DNA from: Sphingobacterium paucimobilis HER1398 | GTDB taxonomy: Bacteria > Bacteroidota > Bacteroidia > Sphingobacteriales > Sphingobacteriaceae | Direction of reading: 5' to 3' | DNA length: 64,000 nucleotides | NCBI RefSeq assembly: GCF_000416985.1 | Contig: NZ_ATDL01000005.1 | Span: 47,804 to 111,803, forward strand | Part shown: piece after piece, positions 35,491 to 45,771 of the stretch | How the letters are laid out: each line of letters opens with the position of its first letter | Numbering within the stretch: the stretch's first letter is position 1 | Notes under the pieces: generated by a model | Seen by the model: the letters and a program-made list of their open reading frames with translations, nothing else | Database searches by the model: none | What the model was told of the DNA's origin: nothing | Position numbers and translations under genes: made by a program

Positions 35491-37425
35491 ATGGCAAAAA
35501 AACAAGAAGCAGAAAAAGAGTTAGCGGCGAAAAACGCAGAGCTACAAGGTGCTGACACTAAAGTAGTGAAAGACACTGAAAAGATCGAGTCTGAAGCAGA
35601 TTCAAACTTGATGGACGAAATCAAATCCAACACTTGGATTACTCCAGCTGGAGATTTTGATTGGGATGCAGACGAGAAAGCTTTCGGTAACTACAGCGAA
35701 GCTGAACGTGCTAAATTGGAAGAGCAATACGCTGGCACTTTCAATCAAATCAACCAAGGCGAAATCATTGAAGGTATCGTGGTATCTATCAATAACAAAG
35801 ATGTTGTTTTGAACGTCGGTTTCAAGTCAGATGGTCTTGTAGCAAAAACTGAGTTTCGTGATCTACCTGATTTAAAAATCGGGGATACTGTTGACGTATT
35901 TGTTGAATCACAAGAAGATGCAAATGGTCAATTAGTATTGTCACGTAAGCGTGCAAAAACTCAAAAATCATGGGAAGCTATCAACGAGGCATTAGAAAAT
36001 GATGCGATCATCGATGGTTTCGTAAAATCACGTACAAAAGGTGGTTTGATCGTAGACATCAAAGGTGTAGAAGCTTTCTTACCTGGATCACAGATCGACA
36101 TTAAACCTATTCGTGACTACGACATCTATGTAGGAAAAACTATGGAGTTCAAAGTTGTTAAAATCAACCATGAATTCAAAAACGTAGTTGTTTCTCACAA
36201 AGTGTTAATCGAAGACGATTTAGAAAACCAAAAATCAGAAATCGTTGCTAAATTAGAAAAAGGTCAAGTATTGGAAGGTACGGTTAAAAACATTACTGAT
36301 TTCGGTGTGTTCATCGACTTAGGTGGTGTAGACGGTTTACTTCACATTACAGACATCTCTTGGGGCCGTATCGAGCATCCAAAAGAAGTATTGGCTTTAG
36401 ACCAAACTATCAACGTGGTTGTATTAGACTTTGATGACGAGAAAAAACGTATCGCATTAGGTTTAAAACAACTTTCTCAACATCCTTGGGAATCTTTAGA
36501 TACAGCTTTAGAAATCGGTTCTAAAGTAAAAGGTAAAATCGTTACTGTTGCTGACTACGGTGCTTTCTTAGAAATCATCCCAGGCGTAGAAGGATTGATC
36601 CACGTATCAGAGATGTCATGGTCTCAAAACCTACGTTCTCCTCAAGAGTTCTTGAAAGTAGGTGATGAAATCGAAGCTCAAATCTTAACGTTAGACCGTG
36701 AAGACCGCAAAATGAGCCTAGGTATCAAACAATTGACTCCAGATCCATGGCAAAACATTACAGAGCGTTACCCTGTAGGTTCTAAACAATCAGCTGTTGT
36801 TAAAAACATGACTAACTTCGGTGTTTTTGTTGAACTGGAAGACGGTATCGATGGTTTGATCCATATCTCTGATCTTTCTTGGTCTAAGAAAATCAATCAC
36901 CCTAACGAATTCACTAAAGTTGGTGAAACATTAGAGGTAGTTGTATTGGAATTGGACGAAGAAAACCGCAAGTTATCTTTAGGTCACAAACAATTAGAAG
37001 AAAACCCTTGGGATACTTTTGAAACAATCTTTACGGAAGGTTCAATTCACGAAGGAACTGTTATCAAAGTAGGCGAAAAAGGAGATATCGTAGCTTTACA
37101 GTACGGTGTTGAAGGATTCTGTCCATCTAAACACTCTGTTAAAGAAGACGGTAACGCTTTAAAAGTTGATGACGTAACAGAATTCAAAATCATCGAATTC
37201 AACAAAGAGAACAAGCGTCTAGTTATCTCTCACTCTCGTATCTGGGAAGATGCTAAAGAAGAAGCTCGCAAAGAGGATGTTAACAGCCGCAAAAAAGATG
37301 CAAAAGCTGCATCAACAGCTGTTAAGAAAGTAAAAGACTCTGTTGAGAAATCTACTTTAGGTGACCTTGATGTATTAGCTCAATTGAAAGAGCAAATGGA
37401 AGGTGACGAAAAAAAATCTAAATAA
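35491..37425 (+). CDS. rpsA: 30S ribosomal protein S1
   Basis: A 644-residue protein with six S1 RNA-binding domains. Domains begin near GEIIEGIVVSI, DAIIDGFVKSR, GQVLEGTVKNI, GSKVKGKIVTV, GSKQSAVVKNM and GSIHEGTVIKV; domains 3-5 carry the strongest FGVFI/LHITDISW-type motifs. An N-terminal acidic extension of about 85 residues and a Lys-rich C-terminal tail are typical of Bacteroidota S1. Codon use is clearly biased (TTA, GGT, CGT, GAA), as expected for a highly expressed gene. It has its own promoter and terminator. Confidence 0.97.
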   Translation: MAKKQEAEKELAAKNAELQGADTKVVKDTEKIESEADSNLMDEIKSNTWITPAGDFDWDADEKAFGNYSEAERAKLEEQYAGTFNQINQGEIIEGIVVSINNKDVVLNVGFKSDGLVAKTEFRDLPDLKIGDTVDVFVESQEDANGQLVLSRKRAKTQKSWEAINEALENDAIIDGFVKSRTKGGLIVDIKGVEAFLPGSQIDIKPIRDYDIYVGKTMEFKVVKINHEFKNVVVSHKVLIEDDLENQKSEIVAKLEKGQVLEGTVKNITDFGVFIDLGGVDGLLHITDISWGRIEHPKEVLALDQTINVVVLDFDDEKKRIALGLKQLSQHPWESLDTALEIGSKVKGKIVTVADYGAFLEIIPGVEGLIHVSEMSWSQNLRSPQEFLKVGDEIEAQILTLDREDRKMSLGIKQLTPDPWQNITERYPVGSKQSAVVKNMTNFGVFVELEDGIDGLIHISDLSWSKKINHPNEFTKVGETLEVVVLELDEENRKLSLGHKQLEENPWDTFETIFTEGSIHEGTVIKVGEKGDIVALQYGVEGFCPSKHSVKEDGNALKVDDVTEFKIIEFNKENKRLVISHSRIWEDAKEEARKEDVNSRKKDAKAASTAVKKVKDSVEKSTLGDLDVLAQLKEQMEGDEKKSK

Positions 37426-37447
37426 TAACATTCTTTAGATCTATATA

Positions 37448-37472
37448 AAGGCCCCAAATGGGGCCTTTTTTT
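37448..37472 (+). terminator. Terminator of rpsA
   Basis: AAGGCCCC / GGGGCCTT, an 8-bp stem with an AAAT loop, is followed by a run of seven T residues. Confidence 0.93.
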
Positions 37473-37601
37473 ATTTCATTAAATCTTATCCTATTATTAT
37501 CTCTTCGTCACATTTGTATCCTAGTCTTTAATACATTATTTTTAACCTCAATAATCTAAAGGCAGAGCTACTAAGCACTGATCTGCATATAGTCCATTGT
37601 A

Positions 37602-40600
37602 ATGAAGAATAACCTTCGTATTCTCTTATTGGTATTGACGCTGTTGTTTATCGCAACAGCTTTTTCAATCCGGAAGTCTATATCCGAGACAGACATCTTG
37701 GATCTAGACACCAAGTACCTTACTGAAAACTTAAGGTCAAGAGAAAAATTAATAGATGACATTTTTGCAGACCCCTTATATCTCAAAACTTTCCTCAATA
37801 GTGACCGATACCCTCTACAACTTAAGGAAATATCGCAACGTTATGAAGAAGACGATGTCTACCTGTATCTGTATAAAAATAAAAAGCCAGTTTTTTGGTC
37901 TTCGAACATGTATGTTCCAGAGACGGAGGCCGGTCTGAAAAACAATATTAGTTTCATAAAAACTGAGAATTTTTCTTTTGTTGTCAAGAAAAAGATAATA
38001 AGCGAAGAAATCAGCGTATTGGCTCTAATTCCGATAGAACGAAGTTTCAATGCTTCTAGTGGTTACCTTAAGACAACTCAATTTTTCAGATTTCTAAAGA
38101 CTGACAACCTTCGGCTCGCCAACTTTGGAGATTCTGAAAATATTCGAAATATCTATGCCCAGGACAACAGCTTCTTATTCTCTGTCAAACTCAAGGAAGG
38201 CAAGCACAACAGTATCTTCCTTAAGATACAGTTGATCTGTTGGATTCTAGGCACCTTATGTTTTGTCATCTGGGTGAATGGCACCTGCCTACAGTTGGCA
38301 CGCAAGGGCTATCCTTCACTATCTGTTATTATTTTAATACTGACCTTTTTTCTCGTCCGCATTGTAGATATTGAAACCAACTGGTTCACTCAATATTCCA
38401 GCCTAGATATATTTGATCCGAGATATTATGCCTATAGCTACCTCTCTCCTAACCTATGGTCTTTTCTGATTAACAATATTGCTATTTTCTGGGTACTCTG
38501 CTTTGTTAAGAATATAAAAGACCATTGGCGTACACCAGTCAAACTGAAAGAAAAAAACATCGGTGTATTACTCTACTATCTTTTGTTATCTGCCTTATAC
38601 CTGGCGTTCCATTGGGGTTTTAATCAGGTTACGACCTTGATTACCCACTCTCCAATTACGGATAAGGATTTTGTGCAGATATTCCATCTTAATCCACAAA
38701 CATTGACCCATGTTGTGATCTATTGTCTAAGTGTACTTTCCCTTATCTATCTGACAGATCTGGTACTTACATTTGGAAAATCGGTCTGTGGCAGAGCAAC
38801 CCTGAACATTAACATACAGCTGATAACCATTGTGCAGTTCCTGATACTAGGAGCAGTCAATCAAGACTTTAGTCTATTCAATGTCTTGGTCGGTATCCTT
38901 ATTATGGTACGGTCCTTTGACTATTCGATGTTCAAAGACAATAACCTTTCCACTCATGTGGTCTCTCTTGTCGCCTTGGCTTTGATAACGACAATCAAAT
39001 ACGCTGAAGCGGTTAAGGAAACTCAGCAGGAACACATGAAGATTACTTTGACTACGCTTGAATCCGATGATGATGTAGAGGCTATCTCACGCTTTTCCGA
39101 TATCGAATACAACCTGTCTAATGATCAACAGCTAAGGCATCTCATTGAGATATCTCTTCCCAATCCGAATACGAAGATGATTAACGAATACATCAAACAG
39201 AAGTATCTCGGAGGATATCTTTCAAAATACGAGTTTCGTGGTTACTATTACTTTAACGATGTACCTCTAGGAAAATATAACAGCAACAAAATAGAGGAAT
39301 ACCGCGAAAAAGTGATCAACAAATCGGTAAAAGTAAACGAAACTAATCTCTTTTATAAGGTACAAACAGAAATCGGAACATATGAATATTTCTGCGTAAT
39401 CAATTTCCCTGTAGGTAATGAACAAAGCGTCTCTTTAATTTTGGACTTTAAGAGCAAAGCATTCAATCCAAACTTTCCCTTTCCAGTACTGACAGAATCC
39501 CAGTCCGCAGAGGGTTTCAGCCCACAACGGGTTATCAAAGATAGTTTTGCCCTCTATAAAAATGGCACACTAGTCACACAAAACGGAAAATACACCTACC
39601 CAAACTCAGATAGTAGCTACCCTCAGACAGTACATGAATTCGTATATCTAGATGACAATAATGGCTATTACCATATTATCTATAAGCCCAATAACGAAAC
39701 AACCATCATGGTCAGTAAGCCTTACCATTCGTACTGGCAATATATTGCAGTAGCTTCGTTGGCTTTTCTAACGCTATATCTAGCGCTTGCTATTTCTAAA
39801 TTTCTATTGGTTATTGTACCTAAATACGCACGTCAAGATTTTAAATTACGGAATATTAGTTATCAATTGCGAGTTATCTTTTCTCGAATAAGATATAGTA
39901 CGCGAATCCAAACCTTGGTCATATCGTCGGTCTTAATTGCAATTGTTATTTCTGGTCTAATTACTTTTTTTAGCATCAGCTACCAATCACAAAAAAACAT
40001 AGAAAGCCAACGATTAAATTATATTTCAGAACTTGTCACAAAATTAGAAACCCGAGCATTGATAGATACTGTTGGAGATGCTACGGAAGACCTAAAAGCG
40101 TTGATGACTTCGATGTCCGACGTCTTGATCAGTGACTTCAATCTCTATGACAAAAACGGAAAGCTTTTCTTCACAACGCAACCTAAGATATATGACCAAA
40201 AATTGGTTTCTGAATATATCAACCCCGATGCGTTTATAACACTTAATGTATTAAAAAAAACGGAGACACAAAATAATGAGTTGATCGGAGATTTTAGCTA
40301 CGCTTCTTCTTATGCTACCATACGCAACTCCAATTACCATACGGTTGCCTATCTAGGAATTCCTTATTTCGACTCTAATGCAAATGACTCCGAAAGCAGA
40401 AGTATACTTCTGAATACGATCCTTAACGTGTATACGATTATCATCATAGTCTTTGTATTCCTATCGGTTTATATTTCCAATAAGATTACTGAACCGTTGC
40501 AGATTATCCGCAAAAAACTTTCACAGACCAACCTTGGTGGCAAACAAAATGAACCATTGTACTGGGAGAAAAATGATGAGATCGGTGTACTGGTCAAAGA

Positions 40601-41345
40601 ATATAATTTCATGTTGGTAAAATTGGAAGAGAATGCCAAACAACTACGGAATGCAGAGCGGGAAAGTGCTTGGCGTGAAATGGCTAAACAGGTCGCTCAC
40701 GAGATCAAAAATCCACTGACACCAATGAAACTTGGCATCCAACAATTAAGTCGTTCATTTTATGAAAACGATCCACGTCTTACAGAACGGTTTCAAAAGA
40801 TATCAACTTCATTTATCCAACAAATTGATGCCCTTTCCCATATTGCTTCTGAGTTTTCGGCATTTGCCAAGCTCCCTGACACCAACTTAGTGCCAATAGA
40901 TCTAATTGCCAAAATCAATAAATCTTTGGATGTCTACAACAACAACCAAAACACGGCTATTGTTTTTGAAAATCACACAAATATGAAAAAGATAATTGTG
41001 TTAGGTGATAGAGATCAGCTGCTACGTTCATTCAATAACCTATTGAAGAATGCTATCGAAGCGACTTCACGCCGCAAGAGACACAAAATAAACATACAGG
41101 CTCATTTATTGCAAGACGATTGGGTTCAGATCATTGTCCATGACAATGGTGATGGTATATCCCGAGAGGTGATTCCAAATATTTTTAGCCCCAACTTCAC
41201 CACGAAGAGCTCCGGAACGGGGTTAGGGCTTGCCTTTGTCAAGCAGACGATTGATGGAATGGGAGGAAAAATAACTTTTCAAACAGAGATTAATGTTGGT
41301 ACTTCTTTTTTTATAGAAATCCCTTTGTATAAAGCTCCACTATAG
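37602..41345 (+). CDS. Very large multi-pass sensor histidine kinase (orphan)
   Basis: A 1247-residue membrane kinase. An N-terminal helix (about 5-24) is followed by an extracytoplasmic domain, a block of roughly seven membrane helices (about 205-470), a second extracytoplasmic region (about 475-710), further membrane helices near 720-740 and 775-800, a third sensor region, a helix near 950, HAMP (about 970-1020), HisKA with His1033 in VAHEIKNPLTPM, and HATPase_c with NNLLKNAIEA, DNGDGIS and GTGLGLAFVK. The AHEIKNPLTPM H-box is like that of NtrY. No response regulator is adjacent. It is a single gene between rpsA and the peptidase. Confidence 0.9.
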   Translation: MKNNLRILLLVLTLLFIATAFSIRKSISETDILDLDTKYLTENLRSREKLIDDIFADPLYLKTFLNSDRYPLQLKEISQRYEEDDVYLYLYKNKKPVFWSSNMYVPETEAGLKNNISFIKTENFSFVVKKKIISEEISVLALIPIERSFNASSGYLKTTQFFRFLKTDNLRLANFGDSENIRNIYAQDNSFLFSVKLKEGKHNSIFLKIQLICWILGTLCFVIWVNGTCLQLARKGYPSLSVIILILTFFLVRIVDIETNWFTQYSSLDIFDPRYYAYSYLSPNLWSFLINNIAIFWVLCFVKNIKDHWRTPVKLKEKNIGVLLYYLLLSALYLAFHWGFNQVTTLITHSPITDKDFVQIFHLNPQTLTHVVIYCLSVLSLIYLTDLVLTFGKSVCGRATLNINIQLITIVQFLILGAVNQDFSLFNVLVGILIMVRSFDYSMFKDNNLSTHVVSLVALALITTIKYAEAVKETQQEHMKITLTTLESDDDVEAISRFSDIEYNLSNDQQLRHLIEISLPNPNTKMINEYIKQKYLGGYLSKYEFRGYYYFNDVPLGKYNSNKIEEYREKVINKSVKVNETNLFYKVQTEIGTYEYFCVINFPVGNEQSVSLILDFKSKAFNPNFPFPVLTESQSAEGFSPQRVIKDSFALYKNGTLVTQNGKYTYPNSDSSYPQTVHEFVYLDDNNGYYHIIYKPNNETTIMVSKPYHSYWQYIAVASLAFLTLYLALAISKFLLVIVPKYARQDFKLRNISYQLRVIFSRIRYSTRIQTLVISSVLIAIVISGLITFFSISYQSQKNIESQRLNYISELVTKLETRALIDTVGDATEDLKALMTSMSDVLISDFNLYDKNGKLFFTTQPKIYDQKLVSEYINPDAFITLNVLKKTETQNNELIGDFSYASSYATIRNSNYHTVAYLGIPYFDSNANDSESRSILLNTILNVYTIIIIVFVFLSVYISNKITEPLQIIRKKLSQTNLGGKQNEPLYWEKNDEIGVLVKEYNFMLVKLEENAKQLRNAERESAWREMAKQVAHEIKNPLTPMKLGIQQLSRSFYENDPRLTERFQKISTSFIQQIDALSHIASEFSAFAKLPDTNLVPIDLIAKINKSLDVYNNNQNTAIVFENHTNMKKIIVLGDRDQLLRSFNNLLKNAIEATSRRKRHKINIQAHLLQDDWVQIIVHDNGDGISREVIPNIFSPNFTTKSSGTGLGLAFVKQTIDGMGGKITFQTEINVGTSFFIEIPLYKAPL

Positions 41346-41426
41346 CATCATAATATTTTTACACAACAGGGTTCTCAACACTTATAATAAACATCTATAT
41401 TAGCATTAAATTAATATACTCGTAAT

Positions 41427-42608
41427 ATGAATTGGAGAAAATCTCTATTTATCGCCGCAGCGATGTTTGCTACAACGCATACATTTGCTCAAGATAATTT
41501 AATCAATGCCCTTAAAAATAATGTAAGTGACAAAAGCAAAGATGGATTTGTCTTTACACAGTTAATCAACTTAGGAAATACGTCTATCAAAGATCAAGGT
41601 TCTTCAGGCACGTGCTGGTCTTACTCAGGTAACTCATTCTTAGAGTCCGAAATGATTCGTCAAGGAAAACAACCAGTAGAAATTTCCCAGATATACACAG
41701 CGTATTATACCTATTTGGAAAAAGCAAAAACCTATGTAAGACTGCATGGTGACCAAGCTCAAGGTGAAGGAGGTCAGCTACATGATGTATTGACTATTTT
41801 CCGTAAATATGGCGCGGTACCTCGCGAGGTATACACTGGCCTACGTGAAGGACAGACACGCAATAATTTCTCTGAAATGTCTACACTGATCCAGGGCATG
41901 AATGAAAACATCGTTAAGAGCAAGAAACTGACTCCTACTTGGCAAAAAGCAATTACTGGAGTAATGGATTCCTATTTGGGTGTTCCGCCTCAATCATTCC
42001 AGTACAAAGGTAAGACTTACACACCACGCACTTGGGCTGATCAAGTTGTCGGTATCAACCCAGACGACTATGTTGGCATCAGTTCATTCAAAGAGCATAC
42101 TTATTACAAGCCATTCGTACTATTGATCCAAGATAACTGGTCGTTCGAGAGCTTCTATAATGTGAAAATGAATGATCTAACAAGCATCATTGATAACGCA
42201 TTACAAAACGGGTATACCGTAGCATGGGCAAGTGATGTTTCTGAAAAATACTTCAGCTGGAAAAATGGTGTCGCATTTGTTCCTGAAAAAGACATGGATA
42301 TGATGAGCAAAGAAGAACTTGGCGATCTATTCAACGGTCCAAAAGCAGAAGCAAAAATTACGGAAGACCAACGCCAAGCCGCATACGATGATTATTCTAC
42401 AACAGATGACCACGGCATGCATATCGTAGGTATGGTAAAAGACCAAAACGGTAAAGAGTACTACATTGTTAAAAACTCTTGGGGCGAATCCAATGATTAC
42501 AAAGGTTACCTTTATGTAACAAAGGAATATGTACGCTACAAAACCATCTCTATCTTACTACATAAAGATGGAATTCAAAAAGAAATCAAGTCGAAATTGG
42601 GAATCTAA
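41427..42608 (+). CDS. Secreted C1 aminopeptidase (bleomycin hydrolase-like)
   Basis: A 393-residue papain-fold peptidase. The signal peptide (1-22, THTFAQ) shows export, whereas classic PepC/bleomycin hydrolases are cytoplasmic. The catalytic Cys is Cys63 in QGSSGTCWSYS, His is His329 in DDHGMHIVG, and Asn is in KNSWGES. A long insert lies between Cys and His, as in bleomycin hydrolases. It likely trims peptides in the periplasm for nutrition. It stands alone with a strong terminator. Confidence 0.92.
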   Translation: MNWRKSLFIAAAMFATTHTFAQDNLINALKNNVSDKSKDGFVFTQLINLGNTSIKDQGSSGTCWSYSGNSFLESEMIRQGKQPVEISQIYTAYYTYLEKAKTYVRLHGDQAQGEGGQLHDVLTIFRKYGAVPREVYTGLREGQTRNNFSEMSTLIQGMNENIVKSKKLTPTWQKAITGVMDSYLGVPPQSFQYKGKTYTPRTWADQVVGINPDDYVGISSFKEHTYYKPFVLLIQDNWSFESFYNVKMNDLTSIIDNALQNGYTVAWASDVSEKYFSWKNGVAFVPEKDMDMMSKEELGDLFNGPKAEAKITEDQRQAAYDDYSTTDDHGMHIVGMVKDQNGKEYYIVKNSWGESNDYKGYLYVTKEYVRYKTISILLHKDGIQKEIKSKLGI

Positions 42609-42622
42609 ACCCCGTATAAGGA

Positions 42623-42656
42623 AAAGCCTGCTAATAAATATTAGCAGGCTTTTTTT
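42623..42656 (+). terminator. Terminator of the C1 peptidase gene
   Basis: AAAGCCTGCTAATA / TATTAGCAGGCTTT, a 14-base inverted repeat with a minimal loop, ends in a run of seven T residues. Confidence 0.92.
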
Positions 42657-42786
42657 GTTAAAGTACTGTCCAACAAAACATTTTCGCTAAAATTATGTTT
42701 TTCTCTTAAAACATCGATGACGGGCTGTAGCAAATAAAGGATTCTGTTCGTTGTGATAACAAAGAGTATACAATAATTAAAAACAT

Positions 42787-43593
42787 ATGAAATTATCATT
42801 TATTAAAATAAACAGGAGCTTTATCGTTCTCGCTACAGTGATCAGTTTAGGCATGAGTAGCTGTGCAATAAAAAAATCAGGAGCAGATAAGAATATGAAT
42901 GCGGCACTATTCGACACGAAATGGCAATTGACAGAACTAAATGGCAAGCCTGTTCCAAATGAGGTAAATGGAAAACAGCCTTTTATGTCTTTTGAAAAAA
43001 ATGAGAATCGCTACTCCGCAAGTGGAGGGTGTAATGGTATTGGTGGTACATTCGAATTAAAATCGACGAAAAAGATAAAATTTTCGCAAGGTATGTCCAC
43101 CATGATGGCTTGTCCAGATATGAGTGTTGAGCAAGGGATTAATCAAATGTTGGGTAAAGCAGATAATTTTGAATTAACAGGAGATTTATTGATTTTAAAA
43201 CAGGGGACTACCCCTGTAGCGAAGATGAAAGCGTCTAAAGCAACTTCGGCTAGTACTGAGCTAGAAGGAACCTGGGAGATGGACTATGTTCTGCATACCA
43301 GTGAATCCTTTCAAGCCCTATACCCGGAGCGAAAACCTACAATCACCTTCACAACGGCTGAACACAAAGTAAATGGCAACAGTAGCTGCAATAACTTCTT
43401 TGGAGACTATAAAACAAGCGAAGGTAACCGTATAAAATTCGGAGCGCTGGGTATGACACGGATGTTTTGTCCAGGTAATGGCGAGTCTGTATTCGTAAAG
43501 AATCTAGAAAAGGTAACCCGCTATTCGGTATCGGAAGGTATATTGACCTGTATCAGTGATGATATCGTCGTAATGCGTTTCAAAAAGAAATAA
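42787..43593 (+). CDS. Lipoprotein with two META domains (HslJ-like)
   Basis: A 268-residue exported protein. The signal peptide ends in a MSSCAIK lipobox. Two META domains follow (about 40-145 and 158-266), each with the WxLxxLNGxPV/WxMxYV start, a GCNGIGGTFEL or SSCNNFFGDY central motif, and a terminal MACPDM or MFCPGNG motif. META proteins relate to HslJ, linked to heat and novobiocin resistance in E. coli; the mechanism is unknown. It is monocistronic. Confidence 0.9.
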   Translation: MKLSFIKINRSFIVLATVISLGMSSCAIKKSGADKNMNAALFDTKWQLTELNGKPVPNEVNGKQPFMSFEKNENRYSASGGCNGIGGTFELKSTKKIKFSQGMSTMMACPDMSVEQGINQMLGKADNFELTGDLLILKQGTTPVAKMKASKATSASTELEGTWEMDYVLHTSESFQALYPERKPTITFTTAEHKVNGNSSCNNFFGDYKTSEGNRIKFGALGMTRMFCPGNGESVFVKNLEKVTRYSVSEGILTCISDDIVVMRFKKK

Positions 43594-43600
43594 GACTATT

Positions 43601-43644
43601 ATAACTAAAAAGAGCCTGTATTGATACAGGCTCTTTTTAGTTAT
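43601..43644. terminator. Bidirectional terminator with a 21-bp stem
   Basis: A perfect 21-bp inverted repeat (43601-43621 with 43624-43644) with a 2-base centre lies between the convergent META and cysM genes. Internal A5 and T5 runs let it act in both directions. Confidence 0.93.
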
Positions 43645-43659
43645 AATTGATCATCATCC

Positions 43660-44532
43660 CTATCCAAATAAACTAGAGCTTAAATAACGATCTCCACGGT
43701 CACAAGCAATAAATACAATCACGCCATGCTCCAATTCACTCGCCACCTGTAAGGCCGCCTGCATCGCACCACCGGTACTCATACCTGCAAAAACACCTTC
43801 GAGACGCGCAAGCTCTCTAGAGCGCTGAACGGCATCTTTTTCGTCTACATCAATGACTCGATCGACACGCGAGGGGTCGAAAATCTTAGGTAGATAAGCC
43901 TTTGGCCACCGTCGAATACCTGGAATGGAGGATTCTTCTGTAGGTTGACAGCCTACAATCTGAATAGCTGGATTTTTGTCTTTGAGAAACATTGAACAGC
44001 CCATAATGGTACCTGTAGTCCCCATAGCACTCACAAAATGGGTAATCTCTCCCTTTGTACCCTGCCAGATCTCGGGACCCGTTGTCTTTACGTGAGCGAG
44101 ATAATTATCGGGGTTAGCAAATTGATTCAATATAAACACGCCCTCTTTGGCCGCTTTTTCCTCCGCGTAATCTCGACATATCTCCATAGATTCCAACAAG
44201 GTGACTCTTGCCCCGAAAGCTTCCATCGTAAGCGTACGTTCCCTGGTGGAGGTAACAGGCATGACCAGCTCGAGGTCTAATCCATACATACTGGCAATCA
44301 TAGCCAAAGCGATGCCGGTGTTACCACTAGTGGCTTCAATCAGTTTATCGCCTTTTTTTATGTCGCCACGCTCCATCGCTGAACGAATCATGTTCAGCGC
44401 AGGTCGGTCTTTAACAGAACCTGCAGGGTTATTCCCCTCCAACTTGGCATAAATCTTCACGTTTGGATTGGTATGGAATTGTGTGATTTCTACCAGAGGG
44501 GTACTTCCTATTGTATCGATAATATTTCCCAT
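43660..44532 (-). CDS. cysM: Cysteine synthase (O-acetylserine sulfhydrylase), CysM type
   Basis: A 290-residue PLP enzyme making cysteine from O-acetylserine and sulfide. The PLP lysine is Lys41 in NPAGSVKDRPA; the substrate loop is EATSGNTGIALA; the CysM-type MPVTSTRERTLTMEAFGA and the FVSAMGTTGTIMG phosphate loop are present. Its start overlaps the cysE stop by one base (TAATG), so translation is coupled to the enzyme that supplies its substrate. Confidence 0.95.
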   Translation of the reverse strand: MGNIIDTIGSTPLVEITQFHTNPNVKIYAKLEGNNPAGSVKDRPALNMIRSAMERGDIKKGDKLIEATSGNTGIALAMIASMYGLDLELVMPVTSTRERTLTMEAFGARVTLLESMEICRDYAEEKAAKEGVFILNQFANPDNYLAHVKTTGPEIWQGTKGEITHFVSAMGTTGTIMGCSMFLKDKNPAIQIVGCQPTEESSIPGIRRWPKAYLPKIFDPSRVDRVIDVDEKDAVQRSRELARLEGVFAGMSTGGAMQAALQVASELEHGVIVFIACDRGDRYLSSSLFG

Positions 44533-45356
44533 TATACAGTCGGTTTGGTTTCTATAAATTTTGAGTTGGGCTGGTGATATACCGTCGTGTAGGGTTCAAC
44601 ACTGCTCGTCAGCCACACATTTCCACCAATGATCGAGTGATCGCCAATCTTGGTTTCTCCTCCAAGAATGGTAGCTCCAGCATAAATGATAACATGATCT
44701 CCTATGATGGGATGTCGCTGTACGTTGGCTAAGGATTTCTCTACACTGAGCGCTCCCAGGGTCACCCCCTGATATAGCTTGACATGACTACCTATGATAC
44801 AGGTCTCGCCAATAACTAACCCCGTCCCGTGATCTATGTATAAATAGGGGCCTATCTGAGCACCGGGATGAATATCAATCCCTGTTTTTGAATGAGCATA
44901 CTCGGTCAGTATCCTTGGTATCAAGGGTACCCCTAGCTGAAGCAACTGATGAGCCAAGCGGTAAATACTAATAGCCATAAATCCAGGATAGGTACGAATG
45001 ACTTCGCGGAGGCTCTGTGCCGCAGGATCACCATCCATAATTGCTTGTGCATCAGTATTCATCACCTCGTAGATACTAGGTAGCAACGCAAAAAAACGTT
45101 TAGCTATAGCCTGGTTATCACAGTGTGAACAGGCTTTGGTTTTCAGTAGAAGCTCAAAAAGCTCGGATTCAGATTGTCCAAAAGCCAAAATCATTTCCTC
45201 TATGCTACCAAAACCCTTGGAGTTACGTTCTGGAAATAACAGATCTAACAAATCCTTAGCCCAGCCAGCAATACGCTCATTTGATGGCATATCCTGTACC
45301 TCGACTTGCTTTAAAAACAGTTGTTGATAAAACATCGTAACCTCATTTCCCTTCAT
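44532..45356 (-). CDS. cysE: Serine O-acetyltransferase
   Basis: A 274-residue left-handed-beta-helix acetyltransferase making O-acetylserine. The N-terminal helical region (1-130) precedes DIHPGAQIGPYLYIDHGTG, VIGETCIIGSHVKLYQGVTLGA and the hexapeptide repeats, then HPIIGDHVIIYAGATILGG. An ATG seven codons in (45335) is an alternative start. The C-terminal tail after the helix is short and lacks the long Ile-terminated extension used for feedback and CysK binding in E. coli. First gene of the cysE-cysM pair. Confidence 0.94.
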   Translation of the reverse strand: MKGNEVTMFYQQLFLKQVEVQDMPSNERIAGWAKDLLDLLFPERNSKGFGSIEEMILAFGQSESELFELLLKTKACSHCDNQAIAKRFFALLPSIYEVMNTDAQAIMDGDPAAQSLREVIRTYPGFMAISIYRLAHQLLQLGVPLIPRILTEYAHSKTGIDIHPGAQIGPYLYIDHGTGLVIGETCIIGSHVKLYQGVTLGALSVEKSLANVQRHPIIGDHVIIYAGATILGGETKIGDHSIIGGNVWLTSSVEPYTTVYHQPNSKFIETKPTV

Positions 45357-45387
45357 CGGTTCAAATATACTATTAATACTACCAACA

Positions 45388-45771
45388 TTATAGAATTAAT
45401 TTATTAAACAACTCGTCATGAGTCTGTTCTGCAGAAACGCACATCCCAGGATGTGTAGCCGAGCATTGTATCAGTGTACTTCTATTTGCGGTAAGCCATC
45501 TAAATCGCTCAGGTTGATCAAGAGATGCAATACGTCCGGCTTGCTTATCACCGATACAAATTCGACGAAACGAATCTAAATGTTCGTTGATCATCGACAC
45601 ATCTATATCAGCATATAGTGCTTTTATTTTCATCTCATCTACATATATCTTGACATCGGCATAGCGTTGCTTTCTACAATAGAGCGCTACCCCCACATTC
45701 ACAAACTCCTCCCGTTCGACACGAGGTACGACCCGTACTACGGCATACTCATATACTGTTCTTTCGCTCAT
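45388..45771 (-). CDS. DUF3037 family protein
   Basis: A 127-residue cytoplasmic protein of unknown function. The YEYAVVRVVPRVEREEFVNVG start with the following VALYC strand is characteristic of DUF3037. Its start lies 23 bases inside the end of the HipA-like kinase gene, in a different frame, so the two are tightly coupled. Family members are known to me mainly as neighbours of HipA-like kinase domain proteins. No catalytic motif is seen. It could be a partner, inhibitor or substrate of the kinase. Confidence 0.82.
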   Translation of the reverse strand: MSERTVYEYAVVRVVPRVEREEFVNVGVALYCRKQRYADVKIYVDEMKIKALYADIDVSMINEHLDSFRRICIGDKQAGRIASLDQPERFRWLTANRSTLIQCSATHPGMCVSAEQTHDELFNKLIL

